A stretch of 7,905 nucleotides of DNA from CAZVVG01 sp964630615 (GTDB lineage: Bacteria; Patescibacteriota; Minisyncoccia; Moranbacterales; UBA2206). Positions 1-5,782 of this stretch are shown piece after piece. Position 1 is the first letter of the stretch; each line of letters starts with the position of its first letter. The position numbers were made by a program, and so were the translations under genes. The DNA is taken from assembly GCA_964630615.1 (NCBI GenBank), contig CAZVVG010000031.1, positions 1-7,905 of the forward strand, written 5' to 3'. Below the pieces are notes generated by a model. It searched no databases. It worked only from the letters and a program-made list of their open reading frames with translations, and had not been told where the DNA came from.

Positions 1-86
1 CCTCCGGGATTTTCCGGAATCAGAATTAAAATATCCTTGGATTTTTCCAAAAAAGACTTAAATTGCTGTTGGGTGTCAAGGCTCAT
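1..86 (-). CDS. N-terminal fragment of a probable DHH-family phosphoesterase (partial)
   Basis: The ATG is at 86-84 and the frame stays open to the window edge, giving 28 residues. They begin MSLDTQQQF, then a helix-like FKSFLEKSKD, then a hydrophobic strand ILILIPENPG. This layout (short helix, strand, then a proline/glycine turn leading into the metal-binding GDA motif) is how DHH/NrnA-like phosphoesterases of Patescibacteria usually start; family members cleave short oligoribonucleotides or cyclic dinucleotides. The DHH motif itself lies outside the window, so the family call rests on the first strand alone. No Shine-Dalgarno sequence precedes the start. A promoter-like sequence lies about 40 bases upstream. 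The gene is divergent from tsaE. That a gene starts here is fairly secure; its function is tentative. Confidence 0.5.
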   Translation of the reverse strand, partial: MSLDTQQQFKSFLEKSKDILILIPENPG

Positions 87-127
87 TTTACGAAGTTGTT
101 CTTAAGGGATTTTTAAGTTGGTTATTC

Positions 128-156
128 AACCTAGCAGCTTCCTTCTTAGCTGTCAA
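128..156 (-). promoter_or_regulatory. Candidate sigma70-type promoter for the leftward DHH-like gene
   Basis: Read on the minus strand there is a perfect -35 TTGACA (156-151), a 17-base spacer, and a weak -10 TAGGTT (133-128, three of six consensus bases). Transcription would start near 121, leaving a leader of about 35 bases before the ATG at 86. The perfect -35 and ideal spacing support it; the poor -10 limits confidence. Confidence 0.45.
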
Positions 157-208
157 TGTTTCCTCGCCACGAGTTTTCTTTTTAAGCGTTTTGTTTTAAC
201 ATAGAATC

Positions 209-637
209 ATGAAAATTTTCCATACCTACAGTTCTCGGGAAACCCAGAAGCTGGCCAAAAAAATAAGTCGAAAATTGAAATCCGTTAAAGTTATTTGTCT
301 TTCCGGAGACTTGGGTTCGGGCAAAACTACTTTTGTTCAAGGTTTGCTAAAGGAATTGGGAGCGACCGGTCCCTACACCAGTCCGACTTTTGTTATTCTG
401 AAAGAGTATTTCATCCGAAAAAATAAAATGCCATTTGAAAGAATTTACCACGGGGACGCTTATCGAGTTAGTTCCCGAGATTTTCTTGCTTTGGGATGGA
501 AAGAGATAATCGCTTGCCCGGAAAATCTTGTAATAGTTGAGTGGGCGGAACGGATAAAAAAAATTCTTCCCAAAAATTCCCTCTGGATAAGATTTTTTTG
601 GGAGGAAGAGAAAAAAAGAAGAATAGAAGTTAGTTAA
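209..637 (+). CDS. tsaE: tRNA threonylcarbamoyladenosine biosynthesis ATPase TsaE
   Basis: TsaE is the P-loop ATPase that works with TsaB and TsaD to place threonylcarbamoyl on A37 of tRNAs reading ANN codons, in the cytoplasm. At 142 residues it has normal family length. Visible motifs are the Walker A loop GDLGSGKTT (33-41), the TSPTF switch-like segment (57-61), the HGDAYR motif (81-86, the family's H-x-D-x-Y-R) and VEWAER (110-115). The start is chosen because the preceding helix (SSRETQKLAKKI) is the usual TsaE N-terminus. No Shine-Dalgarno is present. A -10-like TAACAT at 197-202 would put the transcript start near the ATG, but its -35 is poor. The 46-residue gene downstream is probably cotranscribed, with no terminator until 829. 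tsaB and tsaD are not in the window. Confidence 0.95.
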   Translation: MKIFHTYSSRETQKLAKKISRKLKSVKVICLSGDLGSGKTTFVQGLLKELGATGPYTSPTFVILKEYFIRKNKMPFERIYHGDAYRVSSRDFLALGWKEIIACPENLVIVEWAERIKKILPKNSLWIRFFWEEEKKRRIEVS

Positions 638-675
638 AATAGTTCTTTGATTTTGTTAATTTTTTAGCTTTATTT

Positions 676-684
676 AAAGGAGGT
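676..684 (+). promoter_or_regulatory. Consensus Shine-Dalgarno (AAAGGAGGT) for the 46-residue gene
   Basis: AAAGGAGGT is an uninterrupted match to the 16S rRNA anti-Shine-Dalgarno complement. GGAGG ends five bases before the ATG at 689. It is the only strong Shine-Dalgarno next to a start codon in this window and is the main support for the small gene that follows. Confidence 0.9.
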
Positions 685-688
685 AAAA

Positions 689-829
689 ATGTATTTTTGT
701 AGAAACTGCAAGAAAAGCCACGTAAAACCTTATATTCTGGAATTTTTTTGGAAAGAAAAATTAATCATTTTTTATTTATGTGAAGAATGTTACCAAAAAT
801 ATCTCCAGGGGCAGCTAAAAATCTTTTGA
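689..829 (+). CDS. 46-residue CxxC/CxxC zinc-ribbon protein of unknown function
   Basis: This short frame begins MYFCRNCKK and ends LQGQLKIF with a TGA stop. It has two cysteine pairs, C4-x2-C7 and C31-x2-C34, separated by an aromatic strand-rich middle (FFWKEKLIIFY), the pattern of a four-cysteine zinc ribbon. The layout (CxxC, about 23 residues, then LCEEC and a short amphipathic helix) resembles the first zinc module of McsA/UvrB-motif proteins, but nothing of the rest of McsA is present and I do not recognise a named family. A consensus Shine-Dalgarno lies five bases upstream, and a terminator begins at the stop codon, so this is very likely a translated gene, the last of a tsaE-headed transcript. 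Possible roles are an RNA-, DNA- or protein-binding adaptor; the sequence does not decide. Confidence 0.82.
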   Translation: MYFCRNCKKSHVKPYILEFFWKEKLIIFYLCEECYQKYLQGQLKIF

Positions 830-860
830 GAGGGTGGAGGAATTGTTTTCACCCTTTTTT
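829..860 (+). terminator. Rho-independent terminator after tsaE and the zinc-ribbon gene
   Basis: AGGGTG (831-836) pairs with CACCCT (850-855) over a 13-base loop that may be shortened by A-U and G-U pairs. The stem runs straight into a T-run (855-860). The hairpin begins at the TGA stop of the small gene and ends before the polA promoter, separating the two transcription units. Confidence 0.75.
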
Positions 861-862
861 AT

Positions 863-891
863 TTGTAAAAAAAAACTTCAGACCATATAAT
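863..891 (+). promoter_or_regulatory. Strong candidate promoter for polA, predicting a leaderless mRNA
   Basis: TTGTAA (863-868, four of six -35 bases), a 17-base spacer and a perfect TATAAT (886-891). The usual start seven bases after the -10 falls at about 898, the A of the polA ATG. No Shine-Dalgarno lies between promoter and ATG, so the predicted mRNA has essentially no 5' leader. Confidence 0.75.
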
Positions 892-897
892 TAAAAT

Positions 898-3627
898 ATG
901 GCCCAAAAAAAGAAAAAACTGGTTTTGATTGACGGAAACGCCCTCATTCATCGCGCCTACCACGCTCTTCCGCCCTTAACCACAAAGAAAGGAGAATTGG
1001 TAAACGCGGTTTTTGGTTTTAGCAGTGTTTTTTTAAAGGTAATTAATGAGCTTAAACCGGATTATATCTTAGCTACTTTTGATTTAAAGGGTCCCACCTT
1101 CCGGCATTTAGAATACCAGGATTATAAGGCAAATAGAATTAAGGCTCCTGACGAACTCTATGCTCAGATAGGAAGAGTGAAAGAAATGCTAAGAGCCTTT
1201 AGTGTTCCTATTTATGAGAAAGAAGGCTTTGAGGCGGATGATATTATTGGAACCCTAGTTTTTCAATCTGAAAAGCAAGCGGAAAGACAGGGAGAAGAAC
1301 GGGAAAACATTATTGTTACGGGCGACCTGGATACACTTCAATTGGTCAGTCCGAAAACGAAAGTTTACGCTCTCCGGCGGGGAATGGGCGATGAAATTTT
1401 GTACGATGAAGAAGGAATTAAAAAAAGATTTAAGCTTAGCCCCTGGCAAATGATTGATTTCAAAGGCTTGCGGGGCGATCCTTCCGACAACATTCCCGGA
1501 GTAAAAGGCATTGGAGAAAAAACTGCCCAGGAGCTTTTGGCTAAATTCAATTCTTTAGAAAATGTCTATCAATCCTTGGAAAAAATCAAGCCAACGCTCC
1601 GGGAAAAATTGGAAAAAGATAGACTGAGGGCTTTTTTGTCAAAAAAATTGGCCACCATTAACAAAAAAGCTCCTGTGGAATTGGTTCTTGAAGAAGCCAT
1701 TACCCAGGATTTTGATCAAAAAAAGATTGTGGCTTTTTTCCAAGAATTAGGATTCTTTAGCTTGATCAAGCGCTTATTAGGTAACTTTGAAGGGCTAGGG
1801 AAAGAGAAGAAAAAAAAGAAGAATCTTAATTTTAAAATTGTTTCTCAGGAAGAAAAAAAAGCTTTTTTTGAAAAACTTCTTGTCCGTTCAGAAGTAGCCT
1901 TTAGGCTTCAGATTTTTTTAGAGGCGGGAAGAAAGCCTTTTTTAGGAACTATTTGGGGCGTATCTTTTTGTTGGGAAAGTGGGAAAACCTATTTTCTAGA
2001 GTGGAAAAAAGAGGATGAGAAAAGATGGAGAGATTTTTTTGAAAGCCCGCAGGTCAGAAAAGTAGGCTATGACCTAAAGAAAGAAAAGGAAGTTTTAAGG
2101 GGGGTGGGAATTAACCTTAACTTGGGAGATTTTTCTTCACAAGAGGAAAGGGGCTTAGGCTTTGATGTAATGCTGGCGGCTTATGTTTTAGATCCGGGAA
2201 GCCAAGTTAATTTAGGCAATCTCGTGCTGCGCGAGCTAGGCGAAGAATGGGAAGAGCCGGAGCCTTCTGGTCAGCTAAAGCTCATGGGGGGTTCTCTGAC
2301 AGAGGAAATCAAGAAGGTTTGTTGTCAAGCGGACTATTGCTGGAAACTAAAAAATATTTACGAAGAAAAAATAAGAAAAATAAGTCAGAAACAAGCGCCT
2401 GGCAAAAACCTGGAAAATATTTTTAAAAAATTAGAAATGCCCCTTGTGGAAGTTTTGGCTGAAATGGAAATAAGCGGGATTAAATTTCATAAACTTATTT
2501 TTCAAGGAATTTCGGAAAAAATTGAAAAAAACATAAAAAATCTTGAAAAGTCAATTTTTCTTATGGCCGGAGAGGAATTTAATCTTAATTCTCCCAAACA
2601 GGTTGGGGAAATTCTCTTTCAAAAATTAAAAATTCCAACGGAAAAGATAAAAAAACTGAAAACAGGATTTTCTACGGCCTCCGGAGAGCTCCTTAAACTT
2701 AAAGGAGAGTATAAAATTGTTGAGAAAATCGAAGAATATCGAGAACTTTTTAAACTAAAAACCACTTATTTAGATACCTTGCCTGCCTTGGTTGACGCTT
2801 GTTCCCGAATTCACTCTGATTTTAATCAGGCCGTAACCGCGACCGGAAGACTTTCTTCTTCTGAGCCGAATTTGCAAAATATTCCCATCCGAAGTGATCT
2901 AGGCCGGCTTTTGCGAACCGCTTTTGTGGCGGAAGAAGGAAATTGTCTTGTGAGCGCGGATTATTCTCAGATTGATTTGCGAGTCGTCGCTCACGTCAGT
3001 CAGGATAAGAAAATGATGGAAGTTTTTAGAAAAAATGAAGATATTCATCGCAGTACGGCCGCCCAGGTAAATAAGATCTCTCCCTCTCAGGTAACGGAGA
3101 AAATGCGTCGGGCCGCCAAGGTCTTAAACTTCGGAATTATTTATGGCATGAGTGTTTTTGGTTTTTCTGAATCAGCTGGCATTGAAAGAGAAGAAGCGAG
3201 GAAATTTATTGACGAATACATGAATAATTTTTCTGGCGTGGCTGCTTATATACGAACGATTAAAGAAGAAGCTAAAAAAGATAATTACGTGGAAACGGAG
3301 TTGGGACGGCGTCGCTACCTTCCGGAAATTAATTCTCCCAATTTTCAATTGCAAAACGCGGCGGAAAGAATGGCAATCAATATGCCGATTCAAGGCCTGG
3401 CGGCCGACATCATGAAGCTGGCTATGCTTAAAATTTTTGAGGAGTTCAAGAGTAGAGAGGAGATAAAAATTATTCTGCAGATCCACGATGAAATTATTCT
3501 TGAAGTAAAAGAAGCAATCGCTTCCGAGGTAGCGAAGACAGTCAAGGAGATAATGGAAAAAGCGTATCCCTTGAAGGTTCCGCTGGTGGCTAAAGTAAAA
3601 ATTGGTCAAAATTGGGGGGAAGTTTAA
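898..3627 (+). CDS. polA: DNA polymerase I (5' nuclease plus polymerase; proofreading site degenerate)
   Basis: Pol I fills gaps in excision repair and removes RNA primers on the lagging strand. At 909 residues it has full family length. The N-terminal 5' nuclease (about 8-295) keeps its metal ligands: D12, EADD (112-115), TGDLD (141-145) and the GDPSDN loop (D194, D197), followed by a helix-hairpin-helix (GVKGIG). A lysine-rich linker near 300 leads into a 3'-5' exonuclease-like fold (about 312-495) that lacks the DxE pair of motif Exo I (FRLQIF there), so proofreading is probably lost, as in Taq and Bacillus Pol I. The polymerase domain has TGRLSSSEPNLQNIP (649-663), motif A DYSQIDLR (688-695), O-helix RRAAKVLNFGIIYG (737-750; Phe745 at the ddNTP-selecting site) and motif C HDE (863-865). 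Motif A carries Asp693 where the family normally has Glu. mutM follows closely. Confidence 0.98.
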   Translation: MAQKKKKLVLIDGNALIHRAYHALPPLTTKKGELVNAVFGFSSVFLKVINELKPDYILATFDLKGPTFRHLEYQDYKANRIKAPDELYAQIGRVKEMLRAFSVPIYEKEGFEADDIIGTLVFQSEKQAERQGEERENIIVTGDLDTLQLVSPKTKVYALRRGMGDEILYDEEGIKKRFKLSPWQMIDFKGLRGDPSDNIPGVKGIGEKTAQELLAKFNSLENVYQSLEKIKPTLREKLEKDRLRAFLSKKLATINKKAPVELVLEEAITQDFDQKKIVAFFQELGFFSLIKRLLGNFEGLGKEKKKKKNLNFKIVSQEEKKAFFEKLLVRSEVAFRLQIFLEAGRKPFLGTIWGVSFCWESGKTYFLEWKKEDEKRWRDFFESPQVRKVGYDLKKEKEVLRGVGINLNLGDFSSQEERGLGFDVMLAAYVLDPGSQVNLGNLVLRELGEEWEEPEPSGQLKLMGGSLTEEIKKVCCQADYCWKLKNIYEEKIRKISQKQAPGKNLENIFKKLEMPLVEVLAEMEISGIKFHKLIFQGISEKIEKNIKNLEKSIFLMAGEEFNLNSPKQVGEILFQKLKIPTEKIKKLKTGFSTASGELLKLKGEYKIVEKIEEYRELFKLKTTYLDTLPALVDACSRIHSDFNQAVTATGRLSSSEPNLQNIPIRSDLGRLLRTAFVAEEGNCLVSADYSQIDLRVVAHVSQDKKMMEVFRKNEDIHRSTAAQVNKISPSQVTEKMRRAAKVLNFGIIYGMSVFGFSESAGIEREEARKFIDEYMNNFSGVAAYIRTIKEEAKKDNYVETELGRRRYLPEINSPNFQLQNAAERMAINMPIQGLAADIMKLAMLKIFEEFKSREEIKIILQIHDEIILEVKEAIASEVAKTVKEIMEKAYPLKVPLVAKVKIGQNWGEV

Positions 3628-3658
3628 AAAATTAAAATTTTGGAAAGTAGATAACTTT

Positions 3659-4531
3659 ATGCCCGAATTGCCCGAAGTTCAAACCATTGTCTCCGATCTG
3701 AATAAAAAAATTAAAGGTGACAAAATCACCGCTTTTTGGAGTGATTGGTCTAAGGCCATAAAAAATAAATCGCTGAAAAATTTTCAAAGAGAAATTAAGG
3801 GCCGAAAAATTTTAGGCGTGCGTCGGAGAGGAAAGAATATCTTTATTGATTTATCAGGAGAAAAAACTCTCTATATCCATCTAAAAATGACAGGCCACCT
3901 GCTGGTAAAGCCGCCCGCGGGAAAGGTCAGCTCGAAACCCGATCCTTTCCAGGAAAAAGTTAATCAGTATATTCATCACAGTTGGCGCTTGGAAGATAAA
4001 AAAGGAAAAATAAAAAACATGGATTTTTCGGATTTGAGGAAATTTGCTAAGATCGTTTTAATAGAAACCCGTCAGCTTGAAAAATTGCCCGAAATAAATA
4101 AACTAGGTCCAGACGCTCTTGACAAAAAACTTACCTTTAAGAAATTTGAGGAAATATTAAAGAAAAAAAAGGAAAAAGCCGTGGGTTGGGTGATTATGGA
4201 GCAAGAATTAATTGCTGGCATCGGAAACATTTATCGAAGTGAAATTTTATTTGCGGCGGGAATTTCTCCCCAAAAAAAAGTCAAAAAACTGAAAAAGGAG
4301 GAAAAGAAAAAACTTTTTTTAGCCCTCAAAAAAATTCTTAGTAAGGCGGTTAGGATGCGGGGAACTTCTGACAGCGACTATAGGGACACGGCTGGCAATC
4401 CGGGCAGTTTTCAAAAAGCCCTAAAAGTTTATAAGAAAAATGGAAAAAAATGCCAAACTTGTGGTATAATAATTACGCGTGAAAAAATCGGTCAAAGAGG
4501 GGTGTTTTTTTGCCCTCAGTGCCAAAAATAA
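3659..4531 (+). CDS. mutM: Formamidopyrimidine-DNA glycosylase (Fpg/MutM)
   Basis: MutM removes 8-oxoguanine and formamidopyrimidines and cuts the abasic site by beta,delta-elimination; Pol I then fills the gap. The start is fixed by chemistry: MPELPEV must be N-terminal so that Pro2 becomes the catalytic amine after Met removal, so the in-frame ATG at 3602 (19 residues earlier) is not used. The 290-residue product shows Pro2/Glu3, Lys59 (the RRRGKN lysine), the void-filling residues Met77, Arg127 and Phe129 (DLRKF), the H2TH segment IAGIGNIYRSE (185-195) and a C-terminal zinc finger C265-x2-C268...C285-x2-C288 with Arg280. The MPELPEV start favours Fpg over Nei. A lysine-rich insert sits around 82-120. 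The gene lies 31 bases after polA without a terminator, so cotranscription is likely; polA-mutM pairs also occur in Firmicutes. Only a weak GGAAAG lies upstream. Confidence 0.97.
   Translation: MPELPEVQTIVSDLNKKIKGDKITAFWSDWSKAIKNKSLKNFQREIKGRKILGVRRRGKNIFIDLSGEKTLYIHLKMTGHLLVKPPAGKVSSKPDPFQEKVNQYIHHSWRLEDKKGKIKNMDFSDLRKFAKIVLIETRQLEKLPEINKLGPDALDKKLTFKKFEEILKKKKEKAVGWVIMEQELIAGIGNIYRSEILFAAGISPQKKVKKLKKEEKKKLFLALKKILSKAVRMRGTSDSDYRDTAGNPGSFQKALKVYKKNGKKCQTCGIIITREKIGQRGVFFCPQCQK
4462..4470 (+). promoter_or_regulatory. Candidate extended -10 promoter inside the end of mutM
   Basis: TGGTATAAT is an exact TGn-TATAAT extended -10, lying in the zinc-finger codons of mutM. No -35 is visible, which extended -10 promoters can do without. 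Initiation near 4477 would give the DUF3048 gene a separate transcript with a leader of about 77 bases. The match could arise by chance in AT-rich codons. Confidence 0.35.
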
Positions 4532-4553
4532 TTAACTTTTTATTTTTAAAAAA

Positions 4554-5660
4554 ATGAATACGAAGCAAAAAATTTTAGTGTTAGTAGTTGCTCTCGCCCT
4601 TGTGGCTGGTGGTTTTTATTTTTTCTCTCGGTTGTCAGATAAAAAAAATGTCAAAAAAATTAATGTTAAAAACGAAGCTGCCTCTGAAAACCAAGAGTAT
4701 CCCATTGCAAATGAAGGTCCGGTTAGTCCCATTTCCGGCCTGGCTTGTGAAAATTGGAATCGTCGACCAATCGCCGTAATGCAGCCAGCGGACGTGCCAG
4801 CTCGACCCGCCGCCGGATTTTCTGAAGCGGATATGGTTATTGAAATGCCGGTTATCACGGCCACCATCACTCGGCTTATGGGGATTTATATTTGTGGCAA
4901 TCCAGATGACGTGGGTTCAATGAGAAGCGCTCGGCACGACTTTGTGCCGATTGCCAAGAGTTTGGATGCGATCTTTGTGCACTGGGGACGGTCTGATATT
5001 GAGGCTTTCAAGGAGAGACTAAACAACGGGGTAATTGAAAACATTAACTGCAACAACGATGCCGGTCGATCAGGTCAGGACTGTTGCTACCGTAAAGAAG
5101 GAATGGTGAGAGGGGTGGACTCGGGCTACGCTAGGTTTAGCAAGCTTTTAGAGTGCGCCAAGGAGTTTGGTTACCGGATGGAAGGAAAATTTTCTGGCTA
5201 TCTTCATCAAGGGGAAGCGCCCTTGGAGCAGCGCCCAACCAGTGGTCACTTGCGCGTCGGTTTTCCGGGTCCCTACGCGGCCGAATATGATTATGACAGG
5301 GAGTCCAATTCCTATCCGCGTATCTGGGGAAATGTGATGGATATTGATCGGAATAATAAAAAAAGAATTGCTCCCAAAAATATTGTTGTGATGATGGCGG
5401 TTTCGGAGCAGATTGAGGGCCAGTATAATAACGTTCAGCTAGGCGATCCCTGGTATGATATTTCTGATTCCGGAGAAGCTCGTTATTATTTTAATGGCCA
5501 GGAAACTCTTGGTTCTTGGAAAAAGGATAAATCTAGCATAGACAGCAAGCTGAATTTTTATGACCAATCGGGCCAAGAAATAAAGTTTGTTCCAGGTCAG
5601 ATTTGGGTGGAAGTTCTGGAGCCCGGATCGGGACTTAAGTGGACGCCCGGCCAAATTTAA
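4554..5660 (+). CDS. Membrane-anchored DUF3048 (YerB-like) extracytoplasmic protein
   Basis: I recognise the DUF3048 family (Bacillus YerB) from its conserved pattern; its biochemical role is unknown. The 368-residue protein has a short basic start and one hydrophobic segment (about 6-24) with no lipobox cysteine, so it is probably a signal-anchored protein facing outside. The N-terminal DUF3048 domain follows a linker: SPISGLACENWNRRPIAVM (58-76), EMPV..TATITRLMGIY (97-112), GSMRSARHDF (121-130) and HWG (143-145). The C-terminal domain holds GDPWYDISDSGEARYYFNG (297-315), WKKDKSSIDSKLNFYD (322-337) and VPGQIWVEV (346-354). Six cysteines (65, 114, 166, 177, 178, 201) all lie outside the membrane and could form disulfides. 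It starts 22 bases after mutM with no Shine-Dalgarno, and a strong terminator follows. It appears to be the last gene of the polA-mutM unit. Confidence 0.9.
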   Translation: MNTKQKILVLVVALALVAGGFYFFSRLSDKKNVKKINVKNEAASENQEYPIANEGPVSPISGLACENWNRRPIAVMQPADVPARPAAGFSEADMVIEMPVITATITRLMGIYICGNPDDVGSMRSARHDFVPIAKSLDAIFVHWGRSDIEAFKERLNNGVIENINCNNDAGRSGQDCCYRKEGMVRGVDSGYARFSKLLECAKEFGYRMEGKFSGYLHQGEAPLEQRPTSGHLRVGFPGPYAAEYDYDRESNSYPRIWGNVMDIDRNNKKRIAPKNIVVMMAVSEQIEGQYNNVQLGDPWYDISDSGEARYYFNGQETLGSWKKDKSSIDSKLNFYDQSGQEIKFVPGQIWVEVLEPGSGLKWTPGQI

Positions 5661-5678
5661 AAAGGAAAGAACTTGGCT

Positions 5679-5714
5679 AAAACTCCCTTGTTTCTTCAGG
5701 GGAGTTTTATTTTT
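5679..5714 (+). terminator. Strong rho-independent terminator after the DUF3048 gene
   Basis: AAAACTCCCTTG (5679-5690) pairs with CAGGGGAGTTTT (5697-5708): a 12-bp stem with one T-G wobble and a six-base TTTCTT loop, followed by ATTTTT. It ends the polA-mutM-DUF3048 unit and isolates holA. Confidence 0.93.
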
Positions 5715-5729
5715 AACGTGGAAAGTTTA

Positions 5730-5758
5730 TTGCCCAATTTTTTCCAAATTGATATACT
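5730..5758 (+). promoter_or_regulatory. Candidate promoter for holA
   Basis: TTGCCC (5730-5735, four of six -35 bases), a 17-base spacer and TATACT (5753-5758, five of six -10 bases). Transcription would start near 5765, leaving about 18 bases of leader without a Shine-Dalgarno. Its position directly after a terminator supports it. Confidence 0.65.
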
Positions 5759-5782
5759 GAAGAACAAGAAAAAGCTAAAAAT

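Noticed and set aside
647..676. Possible separate promoter for the 46-residue gene (TTGATT followed by TATTTA)
   Set aside because: The -10 matches poorly, and initiation would fall within the Shine-Dalgarno; cotranscription with tsaE is simpler.
906..916. A AAA AAG slippery heptamer at the start of polA, like the dnaX frameshift site
   Set aside because: A -1 shift there ends after a few codons, and no stimulatory stem is evident; poly-Lys codons make such heptamers common in this sequence.
1854..1869. Perfect palindrome of A7-GC-T7 inside polA
   Set aside because: It has no loop and weak A-T pairing, and it is explained by Lys-Lys-Ala-Phe-Phe codons; no terminator or binding-site role is supported.
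3172..3609. 145-codon open frame on the minus strand inside polA
   Set aside because: It lies wholly antisense to the conserved polymerase O-helix and motif C coding region and has no recognisable motif or start signal.
3602..3658. Longer mutM start, 19 residues upstream and overlapping the end of polA
   Set aside because: Fpg needs Pro directly after the initiator Met as its catalytic amine; MPELPEV begins at 3659. An extension would bury the nucleophile.
4541..4554. TATTTT as a -10 for a leaderless DUF3048 transcript
   Set aside because: Only four of six bases match and there is no -35 at 16-18 bases; T-rich sequence gives such matches often.
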